This document shows positions 1-9,543 of a stretch of DNA of 64,000 nt, piece after piece. Position numbers and translations under genes: made by a program. The stretch is from Leptolinea tardivitalis (GTDB lineage Bacteria; Chloroflexota; Anaerolineae; Anaerolineales; Anaerolineaceae). The notes below the pieces were generated by a model, which searched no databases, had not been told where the DNA came from, and worked only from the letters and a program-made list of their open reading frames with translations. The number at the start of each line of letters is the position of its first letter. Positions within the stretch are counted from its first letter, which is position 1. The stretch spans positions 124,001 through 188,000 of the forward strand of contig NZ_BBYA01000001.1 of NCBI RefSeq assembly GCF_001050275.1, in the 5' to 3' direction.

Positions 1-949
1 TCATCCTGAATTATTGAATATGGTTGAACCCGAACTTTCCAGAACGTTGTACCGGTATTCATTAGAATCCTTTAGAAACAATCCTTTAGGATTAATCCAG
101 GGTGCAATTGTTTACTGGAAGGCTTTTTTCAGTATGGAATGGTATGGGATGTTTGGTTTCATAGAAGGGATTTCACTGACAGAAACCATGATCGGTAGAA
201 TTCTTATGGCTTTGGTCTCGTTCATTGGAGTAAGCCTGGGAATGTGGCATTTAAAGAAGCCTGCCAATTCCATGGTTATGGCGGGTTTTGTCGGGATAAT
301 TCTCTCTGTCCCATTTGTACCTCCGCTTGATGCTGAGATTAGAACATATGCCGCCGGGATTCCGTGGTTCATTGGTCTGGCTTTGATCGGGTTGACTGAA
401 TTATCTGACCTGTTGTCTATTAAAAAGCATCATCTATTATCGAATGATCTTGAAAATGATCATTCTTATGGAATCAGGGTTTTTGCTGCCATACTGGTTT
501 GCTTTTTGATTATTGGCCCGTTATTCGTGCATTTCACAAGGCATGCTCCAATTCTTGATAAAACTAATGGGTGTAACGATGGGGAAGAGCGCGTGGTCAC
601 TATACTTTCCAGGGGATCTCTTTTGAATATTGAAGGAGATGATAATTTACCAAAGACTTTTGTCCCCAACCTGCGAAAATCCGATCTAGTGGTGAGCATG
701 CATGATTCACCCATGTATGATCTGGGAATGCGTTTATTATCAATACCCGAAGGTGCTTCATTCCTTCAATCCTACGATTGGGAAGCCGGGAAATTTGTGT
801 ATATATGGGGAGAAACCAGGTTGTTTACGGAAAACCAGGGGTGGGTGGAATTATGCGGCAGGCGAGATAAGGGTTCTGAAGAATACCCACTTTTCCATGC
901 CGAATCTGCTCGATTACTCACTGACCAGGTGAGCAATGAGTTACGATAA
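1..949 (+). CDS. GT-C-like polytopic membrane glycosyltransferase, 3' part (5' end outside window)
   Basis: The reading frame is open to the left edge of the window (first full codon at base 2, reading HPELLN before the first possible start), so this is the C-terminal part of a longer protein. The visible part has about four hydrophobic membrane segments, the last ending near residue 175 (FAAILVCFLIIGPLFVHF). A soluble tail of about 135 residues with two cysteines (GCND, ELCG) follows. The same plan of membrane domain plus soluble Cys-containing tail recurs in the two large proteins at 7027-12137. I infer a GT-C-fold transferase using polyprenyl-phosphate sugars. No catalytic loop is visible because the N-terminus is missing. 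The 3' end overlaps the next gene by 14 bp. Confidence 0.6.
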   Translation, partial: HPELLNMVEPELSRTLYRYSLESFRNNPLGLIQGAIVYWKAFFSMEWYGMFGFIEGISLTETMIGRILMALVSFIGVSLGMWHLKKPANSMVMAGFVGIILSVPFVPPLDAEIRTYAAGIPWFIGLALIGLTELSDLLSIKKHHLLSNDLENDHSYGIRVFAAILVCFLIIGPLFVHFTRHAPILDKTNGCNDGEERVVTILSRGSLLNIEGDDNLPKTFVPNLRKSDLVVSMHDSPMYDLGMRLLSIPEGASFLQSYDWEAGKFVYIWGETRLFTENQGWVELCGRRDKGSEEYPLFHAESARLLTDQVSNELR

Positions 950-2093
950 CCGTTTCCCGGTTACTCATGTGATAACAGGTCTCGGTGTCGGTGGAGCCGA
1001 GATGATGTTGTATAAACTGCTGTCCGTCATTGACCGCAAGAAGTACCCGCCGCATGTCATTTCATTAACAGATGTAGGAGAAATTGGAAAACGGATCAGT
1101 TCATTGGGAATATCCGTGAAATCGCTTGGCATGAAACCCGGGCGTTTTGGTTTTTCTGATGTTGAAAGACTTGTCAACCTGGTTCGCGATCAAAAACCGG
1201 CCGTTGTACAAACATGGATGTATCATGCAGACCTGATGGGTGGATGGGCCGCCAAAAAAGCCGGGAGTCACAATATTGCCTGGAATATTCGCAATAGCAC
1301 CCTCGATCGGAAAACAAGCAAGGCATCCACTATGTTGATTGTGCGACTCTGCGCCCTGCTTTCTCATTCCATCCCTGAGCGGATCATTGTATGTTCGCAG
1401 GCTGCTGCGGACATTCATCAGAAAATTGGATACAATCCGCGAAAAATGCAGGTTATCCCCAATGGATTTGATCTTTCAACATTCAAACCCGATCAGACCA
1501 TTGGTCAAATATTGCGAAAGCAACTTGGACTAAACCCTTCTGTTCCGGTTGTTGGTCTGGCGGCCCGGTACGATGAACAAAAAGACCATCCCACGTTTAT
1601 TTCTTCCGCAGGAATCATTTTACAGTCCATTCCAGAAACCCATTTCCTGCTATGCGGTGATGGCATAACTTCGGAAAACTCACAAATTGTGCAGCAAATA
1701 AAAAATACCGGGCATGAAGGACACTTCCACTTGCTGGGACGTCAAACAAAAATGCAGGAATTTCATCTGGCCTGTAATATCGCTGTGTCTTCATCGGCCT
1801 ATGGCGAATCCTTTTCCAATGTTCTGGGTGAAGCAATGGCCTGTGGAATTCCCTGTGTTTCGACCAGGGTCGGAGGAGTTGAAGAGGTGCTGGGAAATAC
1901 CGGTCGAATTGTGCCACCTCACGATCCTGAAAGCCTTGCCAACGCTGTCATAGAGATCCTTCAATTGCCAGAACAGGTGCGGAATGAGATGGGATTAGCT
2001 GGGCGGAAGCGGATCGTGGAGAACTTTGATATTAACGCCATTGCCCGATCATATATGCAAATGTGGGGAGAATTGAGTGCCGCCAATGAATGA
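936..2093 (+). CDS. Glycosyltransferase family 4 (GT-B fold)
   Basis: This cytoplasmic retaining glycosyltransferase of 385 aa has the normal GT4 length. The N-terminal Rossmann half opens with a glycine-rich loop (TGLGVGGAEMML, about residues 13-24), typical of GT4 enzymes binding an acceptor such as a lipid-linked sugar. The C-terminal half carries the donor-binding signature: SSSAYGESFSNVLGEAMACG (about 286-305) has the E-x7-E-like pattern, followed by GIPCVSTRVGGVEEV. The start ATG lies inside the end of the preceding membrane protein, so the two are translationally coupled. The nucleotide-sugar donor cannot be told from sequence. It most likely adds one residue of the repeat unit of the surface glycan made by this locus. 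Confidence 0.88.
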   Translation: MSYDNRFPVTHVITGLGVGGAEMMLYKLLSVIDRKKYPPHVISLTDVGEIGKRISSLGISVKSLGMKPGRFGFSDVERLVNLVRDQKPAVVQTWMYHADLMGGWAAKKAGSHNIAWNIRNSTLDRKTSKASTMLIVRLCALLSHSIPERIIVCSQAAADIHQKIGYNPRKMQVIPNGFDLSTFKPDQTIGQILRKQLGLNPSVPVVGLAARYDEQKDHPTFISSAGIILQSIPETHFLLCGDGITSENSQIVQQIKNTGHEGHFHLLGRQTKMQEFHLACNIAVSSSAYGESFSNVLGEAMACGIPCVSTRVGGVEEVLGNTGRIVPPHDPESLANAVIEILQLPEQVRNEMGLAGRKRIVENFDINAIARSYMQMWGELSAANE

Positions 2094-2790
2094 TGCTGAG
2101 GGGTACAACGAACGCCTTTTTTCCCGGGGTATTCGGGCTCGTATGCACCTGGCGAGATTCGCCTGGCTGAAACAGGTGGCGTCTTCCTACGATTGCGGTC
2201 AACCTCAGCGGGTTGTGGAATTGGGTTGTTTTGACGGCAGATCGATTGAATGGCTGCCGTTCAAGCTGGCTTTATACGACGGTTTTGATGCCAATTGGGA
2301 GGGCGGACTGGACATAGGTCGGAAGTATTATTCCGGGAAGGAAAACATCCATTTCCACCAATGCTCTACACCCAATGAAATGGCTTTGCATATTGGACGT
2401 TATGATATTGCCATATCATTGGAAACAATGGAACACGTCCCTTCCCATATGGTGGCTGACTATTTATCGATCCTGGCAAATAATACTTCGAAAGCAGCTT
2501 TTTTCAGTGTACCCAATGAGATTGGTCTTCCTTTTTTCGCCAAGTATGCGGCAAAAAAACTCTTCTATCGAGATAGCAAAGATGAACCTTATTCATTCAC
2601 CGAATTCTGGAATGAGGTGATTGGCCAAACAGACAAAGTGCATCGTAATGAGCATAAAGGTTTTGATTTTCGTCAATTTATTCAACAGGTCGAAAACAGA
2701 TTTGTAATTAAAAAGATAACCGGCATTCCATTTTACTGGCTGCCAGCCAGCCTGTCATTTACTATAGGGATTGTGGCCGAACCGAAGTAA
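2077..2790 (+). CDS. Class I SAM-dependent methyltransferase
   Basis: This predicted methyltransferase has 237 aa. Motif I is VVELGCFDGRSIEWL (about residues 47-61), a SAM-binding Gly-rich loop. DIAISLETMEHVPSHMV (about 109-125) matches the motif IV/post-motif region of family 11/25-type enzymes (LxxMEH). A GTG start at 2077 is preferred because a strong Shine-Dalgarno (GGGGAG, ending at 2070) lies 6 bp upstream; the ATG at 2086 is the alternative. The gene overlaps the GT4 gene by 17 bp. It probably methylates a sugar or lipid-linked intermediate of the glycan, but the substrate is unknown. Confidence 0.8.
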   Translation: MPPMNDAEGYNERLFSRGIRARMHLARFAWLKQVASSYDCGQPQRVVELGCFDGRSIEWLPFKLALYDGFDANWEGGLDIGRKYYSGKENIHFHQCSTPNEMALHIGRYDIAISLETMEHVPSHMVADYLSILANNTSKAAFFSVPNEIGLPFFAKYAAKKLFYRDSKDEPYSFTEFWNEVIGQTDKVHRNEHKGFDFRQFIQQVENRFVIKKITGIPFYWLPASLSFTIGIVAEPK

Positions 2791-2862
2791 TTTTGATCGC
2801 TGGTATACTACGGAAATTGATCGTCTTCATGGATGCAAACGATAGAAAAAATAAGGATAAAA

Positions 2863-4836
2863 ATGTGCGGAATAACCGGATTTCTTGATACCTCGCGGGA
2901 ACAAACCACAGCTGAATTGGAAACCAATGTCACCCGTATGTCTGATGCCATTATCCACCGGGGACCAGATGACAGTGGCCAATTTGTAGATTCTGCCTGT
3001 GGGATTGCCTTCGGTTTTCGCCGTCTTGCCATTGTTGATTTGACTCCGACCGGCCACCAACCTATGATTTCGGCCAGTGGTCGTTTTGTCATGGTATTTA
3101 ACGGTGAAATTTACAACTATGCCGAAATGAGGAATGAATTAATTGCGGCAGGTGTGGCTTTTAGAGGAACTTCTGATTCTGAGGTTATGGTTGAGGCGAT
3201 AGACGCATGGGGATTGGAACCCTCTGTACGCCGTTTCAACGGTCAATTTGCTTTCGCCATTTGGGATCGGAGGGACCGGGTACTTCATCTCGTCCGTGAC
3301 CGGGTGGGAGTTAAACCCTTGTATTACGGTTGGAGCGGGAAGGTTTTACTTTTCGGCTCCGAACTAAAGTGTTTACGAGCATATCCCGGTTTTTCTGGCG
3401 ATATAGATCGCAATGCACTGGCATTATTTACCCGCCATAACTACATCCCGGCACCCTTCTCGATTTTCCGTAATGTTTTTAAGCAAACACCTGGAACAAT
3501 ATTGACGTTTCCTTTTGACAAGCCTGGATATTTGCCAGAACCACGAACTTACTGGTCAGTCCGGACTGTCGTTGAAGCCGGACTTGCCAATCCATTCACG
3601 GGTTCCGAAGCGGAAGCAGAAGAACAGTTGGAATCATTACTCCGAGAATCGGTTCGTCTGCGTATGATGGCGGATGTGCCGCTGGGTGCGTTCCTTTCTG
3701 GTGGTGTAGACTCATCGGCTATCGTAGCGTTAATGCAGGCGGAAAGTACCCGGCCGGTCAAGACATTCACCATTGGATTTCATGAAGATGAATACAATGA
3801 AGCAGACCATGCCCGCAAGGTGGCCGAACATCTTAAAACTGAACATACCGATTTGATGGTTACACCTGAGGAAGCACGGGCGGTAATCCCACTGTTGCCA
3901 ACCATGTACGATGAACCATTCTCTGATTCCTCCCAGATCCCCACATATCTGGTCTCACAACTGACGCGGAAATATGTTACTGTCAGCCTTTCCGGGGACG
4001 GTGGTGATGAACTCTTTGCTGGTTATAACCGGTATTTCTGGGGAAATGATATCTGGTCAAAGATCGGTTGGATGGGCTCTGGTGTTCGCGGGGCAATGGC
4101 TGGAAGTATGCGACTGCTCTCGCCCAATACATGGGACGGAATTTTCCATACATTTAAACCGGTAATTCCCAAATCATTACGTGTGCCAACCGCCGGCGAA
4201 AAAATGAAAAAAGTGGCTGATGTGGTATCAGTCAATTCGCAATATGATCTTTATTACCGTCTGGTCTCTCACTGGAAAAATCCAGAGAATTTAGTAAAAG
4301 GAAGCAAAGAACCGCTCACACCCCTGACGGACCGGTCCACGTGGCCGAATATTCCGGATTTTACACGCTGGATGATGTACATGGATCTGATCACTTACCT
4401 GCCAGATGATATTCTGGCCAAGGTAGATCGTGCCAGCATGGCTGTCAGCCTGGAAGCCCGGGTGCCGTACCTGGACGATCATCGGGTGATCGAATTTGCC
4501 TGGCAGCTGCCTATGAGTATGAAAATCAAAAACGGGGTTGGAAAATGGCTCTTGCGGCAAGTGCTTTACAAACATGTTCCGCAGAATTTGATTGAACGCC
4601 CCAAGATGGGGTTTGGTGTTCCTATTGATTCCTGGCTGCGAGGCCCATTGCGTGATTGGGCTGAAGACCTGCTGGATGAAAATCGGATGCGTGCTGAAGG
4701 ATTTTTTGATCCGGCACCGGTGCGGCAATTATGGCGTGAGCATCTTGCTGGAACGCACAATAATCAATATTACCTCTGGGATATTTTAGTATTCCAGGAA
4801 TGGCTGCGGGCTCAAGTTCCTCAGACTCAAATGTGA
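2863..4836 (+). CDS. asnB: Glutamine-dependent asparagine synthetase family amidotransferase
   Basis: Two-domain AsnB-type enzyme of 657 aa. The start at 2863 places the catalytic Cys at position 2 (MCGITGF), as the Ntn glutaminase domain requires, and an AAGG site lies a few bases upstream; an in-frame ATG at 2833 would bury the Cys and is rejected. The glutaminase domain spans about residues 1-220 (HRGPDDSG, FNGEIYNY). The synthetase domain begins with the PP-loop SGGVDSS near residue 279 and has the SLSGDGGDELFAGYNRY signature. It is longer than E. coli AsnB (about 554 aa), as is common for copies in polysaccharide loci, where such proteins amidate uronic acids. That role here is inferred from context; free asparagine synthesis is the alternative. 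Confidence 0.9.
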   Translation: MCGITGFLDTSREQTTAELETNVTRMSDAIIHRGPDDSGQFVDSACGIAFGFRRLAIVDLTPTGHQPMISASGRFVMVFNGEIYNYAEMRNELIAAGVAFRGTSDSEVMVEAIDAWGLEPSVRRFNGQFAFAIWDRRDRVLHLVRDRVGVKPLYYGWSGKVLLFGSELKCLRAYPGFSGDIDRNALALFTRHNYIPAPFSIFRNVFKQTPGTILTFPFDKPGYLPEPRTYWSVRTVVEAGLANPFTGSEAEAEEQLESLLRESVRLRMMADVPLGAFLSGGVDSSAIVALMQAESTRPVKTFTIGFHEDEYNEADHARKVAEHLKTEHTDLMVTPEEARAVIPLLPTMYDEPFSDSSQIPTYLVSQLTRKYVTVSLSGDGGDELFAGYNRYFWGNDIWSKIGWMGSGVRGAMAGSMRLLSPNTWDGIFHTFKPVIPKSLRVPTAGEKMKKVADVVSVNSQYDLYYRLVSHWKNPENLVKGSKEPLTPLTDRSTWPNIPDFTRWMMYMDLITYLPDDILAKVDRASMAVSLEARVPYLDDHRVIEFAWQLPMSMKIKNGVGKWLLRQVLYKHVPQNLIERPKMGFGVPIDSWLRGPLRDWAEDLLDENRMRAEGFFDPAPVRQLWREHLAGTHNNQYYLWDILVFQEWLRAQVPQTQM

Positions 4837-5960
4837 AAACTTTACTTTTTGCGAATACAGCCTGGTATTTATACAACTTCCGACTGCCTCTGGCTATGGC
4901 TTTACGTGCTGAGGGGCACAATGTCGTTTTAGTTTCTCCCGGTGATGAATATTCGCAACAACTTAAGGAAGCCGGATTTAAATGGATTGATTTCCCGTTT
5001 TCTCGGAAAGGCCAAAACCCAATTCAAGAAATAGGAACGATTTTACGTCTGGCAAAGTTATACCGTGAGGAAAAACCTGACCTGGTACATCACTTTACCG
5101 TGAAGTGTGTTCTGTATGGATCTCTTGCTGCAAAGCTGACAGGAATTCGAAGGGTAGTGAATTCCATCACTGGCCTTGGGTACCTCTTTATTGGCAACAA
5201 CCTTTCTCTCCGTATTATCCGTCCAATAGTTCTGACAATGTACCGAATTGGGTTGAAATCAAGCCAGGTGATCTTTCAGAATGAGGATGACCTGCGGCAG
5301 TTCCAGCAATATAACCTGGTGGAAAAAAAGCAGGTGAATATTATCCGCGGCTCTGGAGTGGATATTCAGCGTTTCACTCCCACACCTGAACCTGATGGAC
5401 GCAAAGTAGTGGTCTTACCGGCGCGCATGCTCTGGGATAAAGGAGTAGCCGAGTTCGTGCAGGCAGCCCGCATATTAGGAAAAGAGAACCTGAATGCGAT
5501 CTTTGTGCTGGTTGGTGATACATATACAGAAAATCCAGCTGCTGTCCCTGAAGCAATGCTGCGGGAATGGCAATCAGAAGGTGTAGTGGAATGGTGGGGC
5601 TGGCAGAGTGATATGCCCGGAGTCTATGCAAAATCTCATATTGTCTGCCTGCCTTCCTATCGCGAAGGATTACCGAAAACTTTAATTGAAGCAGCAGCCT
5701 GTGCCCGTCCGCTGGTGGCATTTGATGCTCCGGGTTCCCGTGAGGTGGTCATTAACGGTGATACAGGTTTACTTGCACGATTCAAAGACGCCGGAGATCT
5801 GGCTGACTGTCTGCGGAAACTCCTGATGGATGCAGAAGGAAGGCACCGGATGGGGTTAAATGCGCGAATTTTAGCAGAGAAAGAATTTTCAACTGATCGG
5901 ATTGTCCGTGAAACTCTGACAGTTTATAGTAAACTTCAGGGGGACGGAATAACAGAATGA
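4833..5960 (+). CDS. Glycosyltransferase family 4, PglA/WbpH-like
   Basis: GT4 enzyme of 375 aa. The N-terminal NTAWYLYNFRLPLAMAL, then HHFTVKCVLYGSLAAK and NSITGLGYLF, resemble enzymes that add the second sugar (HexNAc) to an undecaprenyl-diphosphate-linked first sugar, such as PglA, WbpH and WbpZ. The donor site is PSYREGLPKTLIEAAACARPLVAFD. I choose a GTG start at 4833, which overlaps the asnB stop as GTGA; an ATG at 4800 lies inside asnB and would add 11 low-complexity residues before the conserved KTLLFANTAW. The next gene encodes a WecA-type initiating transferase, which fits a role in the first committed elongation step at the cytoplasmic membrane. Confidence 0.87.
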   Translation: MKTLLFANTAWYLYNFRLPLAMALRAEGHNVVLVSPGDEYSQQLKEAGFKWIDFPFSRKGQNPIQEIGTILRLAKLYREEKPDLVHHFTVKCVLYGSLAAKLTGIRRVVNSITGLGYLFIGNNLSLRIIRPIVLTMYRIGLKSSQVIFQNEDDLRQFQQYNLVEKKQVNIIRGSGVDIQRFTPTPEPDGRKVVVLPARMLWDKGVAEFVQAARILGKENLNAIFVLVGDTYTENPAAVPEAMLREWQSEGVVEWWGWQSDMPGVYAKSHIVCLPSYREGLPKTLIEAAACARPLVAFDAPGSREVVINGDTGLLARFKDAGDLADCLRKLLMDAEGRHRMGLNARILAEKEFSTDRIVRETLTVYSKLQGDGITE

Positions 5961-7009
5961 ATTCTAGCGCTGTCGAATATTCAGGCCTTTTTCAAGCCAT
6001 TTTGGTCAGTCTTCTCTTAACTATAGGGACAGGATATCTCGGAATCCTGATCGCCCGGCGCGTCAAACTGATGGACTATCCGGGAGCGGCACCCTATAAA
6101 CAGCATAAAGTGGCCATGCCTTACGCAGGTGGAATAGCACTGATGCTGTCACTTTCCATTTTGGTGTTGGTCACAGGTTTATGGCAGGATCCTGATATTC
6201 GAAAAATGCTGATTTCTGCCCTGATCATTTTTGCCTTTGGTATTTGGGACGATTACAAGCGTCTTGGTGCATTACCGAAATTTATCGGTCAATTGGCTGC
6301 CGCAATTTTAATGGTCGTTTCCGGATTATCCATCCAGATTCTGGAGTCACATACTTTTTTCTTCGGTGGATCCGGAATTGTCTACGTCATTTTGGATCGT
6401 TTCCTCACAATCTTCTGGATTGTTGGCATTACGAATGCATTCAATCTGGTTGACAGTATGGATGGACTTGCCGTCGGTTTGAGCGGCTGGGCATTTACCT
6501 TTTTTGCCCTGGCGACAATCGAATCTGGCCAACATCTTCTTTCCATCATGAGTGCCATTCTGGTTGGTATCTGCCTGGCGATTTTCCTTTACAATTCCAA
6601 TCCGGCCAAAATGTTTCTGGGAGATTCGGGAGCTCAGACTTTGGGCTTCCTGCTGGCTGTAATGGCCATCTATTACAATCCATTGGGGAGCTATCAGTCC
6701 TCTTCTTATCTGGTGCCTATACTGCTGACCGGTGTACCGATTTTCGATACGACGATGGTCACGATTTCACGGTTCCGCCGGGGAATTCCATTTTATAAAG
6801 GCAATCGCGATCACACATACCACCGGTTGGTAGCGCTTGGATTGGATCCCAGCCGGGCAGTATTCTTGATGCACCTTGCTGCATTGATATTGGATTGTAT
6901 GGCCTTCATGGCTGTCTCCTTTACGCCCGTATGGGCAAACAGTGTACTGGTGCTGGCCATATTGGTGGGGATCGGTCTGATTATCTTCTTTGAAAAATCT
7001 ATAAAATAA
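5957..7009 (+). CDS. Polyprenyl-phosphate sugar-1-phosphate transferase (WecA/TagO/MraY family)
   Basis: Integral membrane enzyme of 350 aa with about ten hydrophobic segments. It should transfer a HexNAc-1-phosphate from a UDP-sugar to undecaprenyl phosphate, starting glycan assembly. Family motifs are in order: FGIWDDYKRLG (about residue 95, the DDxx motif), NAFNLVDSMDGLAVG (about 158-172), FLGDSGAQTLGF (about 217-228) and the loop GNRDHTYHRL (about 280-289), the HxxHR-like element of WecA-type enzymes. The start ATG overlaps the previous stop (ATGA). The sugar specificity (GlcNAc, GalNAc or a bacillosamine-like sugar) is open. It is the only initiating transferase seen in the window. Confidence 0.93.
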   Translation: MNSSAVEYSGLFQAILVSLLLTIGTGYLGILIARRVKLMDYPGAAPYKQHKVAMPYAGGIALMLSLSILVLVTGLWQDPDIRKMLISALIIFAFGIWDDYKRLGALPKFIGQLAAAILMVVSGLSIQILESHTFFFGGSGIVYVILDRFLTIFWIVGITNAFNLVDSMDGLAVGLSGWAFTFFALATIESGQHLLSIMSAILVGICLAIFLYNSNPAKMFLGDSGAQTLGFLLAVMAIYYNPLGSYQSSSYLVPILLTGVPIFDTTMVTISRFRRGIPFYKGNRDHTYHRLVALGLDPSRAVFLMHLAALILDCMAFMAVSFTPVWANSVLVLAILVGIGLIIFFEKSIK

Positions 7010-7026
7010 ACCAGGGTATTACACCC

Positions 7027-9543
7027 ATGTTCAAATCACTTGGAAAAGAACTGGTTAACTGCGGGGAAAAGTATTTATTACCCCTACTATTTATTTATAT
7101 TTTCTGGTTCAGTCTCTCTTCCGGGAATGAAATATTGTTACTGCCTGGAAACATAACGGTAAACCGCATTATTCTTCTATTGTTTCCTGCAATAATTGGT
7201 CTGGCCAGTTTGGGAGCATTAATACTTTCGATTATTAGAAAACCAATGGTTGATTCTCGGATATCAACTATTACTGGCAATGCGAAACAAGTTGAGTCGA
7301 TTAATCTGTATTTACCGGTTGCCTGGCTGGTACTACTGGTAATCAGCTTTCTAACTCCGGGAATTCTGGGATCTCGATGGCCGATTTATGTAAGGATAGA
7401 TCCGCTATTGAGATTGGCATTTGTTACCGTCAGTGCGGCGTGGATATTCTGGTTATTTAAAACGCGCAAACCTCGAAACGGTCTATCAGAATGGGATTGG
7501 CAGCCATGGGCAGCTGGCCTACTTCTGGGTTCTTTGATCATCATCTTTTGTCTGTTGGTAGGCATCACTGGCAAAGGGATAGGTGTTGGAACGCAATACT
7601 GGGGAAAATCTGGAGTCCCTTTCTTGCACTGGCAGATGGGTCTTTCATGGATCTTGATGCTGATCTGGTTGCGGGTAAACGGTGGAAAGAAAGATCAGGT
7701 TCCCTGGCTGCAGGATGTTATTCTATTTACTATCCTGTGGTTGACGGCTTTCTATATCTGGAAAGGAATACCGACTCCAATCAGCCGCTATGTTACGGCA
7801 GCCTATCCACCCAATTATGCCAATTACCCGTTTTCTGATGCGGGTGATTATATGTTGCAGGCGCAGGCTATCTGGACGGGAAATGGATTTTCCTTTGGTT
7901 TCATTGATAAACCCCTTCATCTTACATTTCTCTCCATCCTCAGTCTCATTGCCGGAGCAGACTATTCCCGAATGATTCTCTTTCAGGTGGGCGTTCTGGC
8001 CATCATGCCCGGTCTGGTTTATCTGATTGCTGCAAAATTGCACTCGCGTCTATCAGGAATTTTTGCCGGTCTGTCTGTAATTTTTATGCAAAGCAACAAT
8101 CTGGCGATCTCCAGCAGCATCCAGGCAACCAACGTCAAGATGACCATGTCGGAATCATTAACTGCCATGCTGCTAATGGTGCTATGCCTTTGTATTATCA
8201 ACTGGTGGAAGAATCCCCGTTCTTTGCTGGCGTACCCGGCATTGGCAGGAACAATCCTCGGTTTGAATGGATTGGTCCGTTTGAATGGCCTGGTTATTCT
8301 TCCATTTATCTTGATTGCCTGGATAGTTATTAATGGAATCAAGCGGAAAACTACCTGGATTTCCGCTCTTATTTTTGTCCTTTTCTGCATTCTTCCGTTC
8401 GCCCCGTGGGCTTTACGCAACAAGATCGTGTACGATGATCCATTCCGTTCATTTTCCAGCAAAACGATGGGGGTTATTTTCAAACACCGGATCAACCCTG
8501 TCCTAAATGATACCGGTGACATGGTACCCTCGCCAGAAGCTGATGACTCTGATGTCAATGCAGTTGCACCTGCGCAAACCACGTTAGAAGTTTTGCTTAA
8601 CCAATTCATTCATACTGGTTTTCATAATCTGGTGGCGGTTGGGTTATCCTTACCGGCATCTCCTTACCACACAACACTTGATGAGACTATCCGCCTACCA
8701 TATTGGGATCAGGAATGGGACGGTGGCTTTACACAAAACGGTCAATTAACTCTGGCGATAAATATGGCGATTGTTGTCGCCGGATTTTCATTCGGGTGGA
8801 AAAAAAGCCGATCTGTTTCCATTGTTCCATTGATTATTCTCGGCGGCTATTTGATTGCCAATACTGCATCACTGGTTTCAGGTGGTCGTTACATCATACC
8901 GGTAGATTGGATCGTACCATTCTATTTCTCAATTGGAATCACCGGACTAACATTGTGGCTGTTTGACCTGGAATCTGTACAACAACCAGATAGAATTGTA
9001 GAAAACAACCTGTGGAAAACCGGTGCCTGGCTTTGGTCTTACATAGGTCTGGCGTTAGTAATTGCCTGCCTTCCTACTGTTTTGAGTTTGTCCATTCCCA
9101 AGAGATATCTTCCCGCGGATAACACTGCTGTGATGAATGAAATGCGAAAAATGCATCTGAACTTGCCGGCCGCAATTTCTTCGGCAGAACTCGAAAAATT
9201 CGTCTCGAATAAAGAGGCATCATTCAAATTGGGGATGGCTATGTTTCCCCGGTGGATGAAAACCGGAGAAGGTGATACAGGTGGAAATGGTTCAGCTTTC
9301 AGCGCAATGCCTTATGATCACCTTTCATTCTCTGTTATTTCGTCTGGCAAAGGTCCGTTTGACGTTGTATTGCCAATCAATGAGCCAGTACGGTATTTCC
9401 CCAATGCTTCAGATGTGATTCTGATTGGCTGTCAGACAAATTCATTTTTTAATGCTGCTGTTGTTGTATTACGAACACCTCAGCCGGTAGTTTTAGTGCG
9501 TCCAGATATCAAACGTCTTGAATGTCCCCTTCCACAACCATGA
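7027..9543 (+). CDS. Large GT-C-like membrane glycosyltransferase (paralog 1 of tandem pair)
   Basis: This polytopic membrane protein of 838 aa has more than ten hydrophobic helices followed by a C-terminal soluble region of about 160 residues. Between the first block of helices and the core is an acidic loop motif YPFSDAGDYMLQAQ (about residues 270-283), placed like the catalytic Asp loop of GT-C enzymes (DPM/ArnT/PMT type). Later landmarks are MTMSESL, the motif GGRYIIPVDW and a tail with IGCQT. All of them recur in the next gene, so the pair arose by duplication. I infer transfer of a sugar from a polyprenyl-phosphate donor on the outer face of the membrane. Donor and acceptor are unknown. 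Confidence 0.65.
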   Translation: MFKSLGKELVNCGEKYLLPLLFIYIFWFSLSSGNEILLLPGNITVNRIILLLFPAIIGLASLGALILSIIRKPMVDSRISTITGNAKQVESINLYLPVAWLVLLVISFLTPGILGSRWPIYVRIDPLLRLAFVTVSAAWIFWLFKTRKPRNGLSEWDWQPWAAGLLLGSLIIIFCLLVGITGKGIGVGTQYWGKSGVPFLHWQMGLSWILMLIWLRVNGGKKDQVPWLQDVILFTILWLTAFYIWKGIPTPISRYVTAAYPPNYANYPFSDAGDYMLQAQAIWTGNGFSFGFIDKPLHLTFLSILSLIAGADYSRMILFQVGVLAIMPGLVYLIAAKLHSRLSGIFAGLSVIFMQSNNLAISSSIQATNVKMTMSESLTAMLLMVLCLCIINWWKNPRSLLAYPALAGTILGLNGLVRLNGLVILPFILIAWIVINGIKRKTTWISALIFVLFCILPFAPWALRNKIVYDDPFRSFSSKTMGVIFKHRINPVLNDTGDMVPSPEADDSDVNAVAPAQTTLEVLLNQFIHTGFHNLVAVGLSLPASPYHTTLDETIRLPYWDQEWDGGFTQNGQLTLAINMAIVVAGFSFGWKKSRSVSIVPLIILGGYLIANTASLVSGGRYIIPVDWIVPFYFSIGITGLTLWLFDLESVQQPDRIVENNLWKTGAWLWSYIGLALVIACLPTVLSLSIPKRYLPADNTAVMNEMRKMHLNLPAAISSAELEKFVSNKEASFKLGMAMFPRWMKTGEGDTGGNGSAFSAMPYDHLSFSVISSGKGPFDVVLPINEPVRYFPNASDVILIGCQTNSFFNAAVVVLRTPQPVVLVRPDIKRLECPLPQP

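Noticed and set aside
2801-2809. Extended -10-like TGGTATACT before the asparagine-synthetase gene
   Set aside because: There is no acceptable -35 box and the preceding gene is co-directional, so I do not call a promoter.
8019-8609. Minus-strand ORF (196 aa) inside the first large GT-C gene
   Set aside because: It lies wholly inside a clear membrane-protein gene; its composition is the complement of hydrophobic codons.
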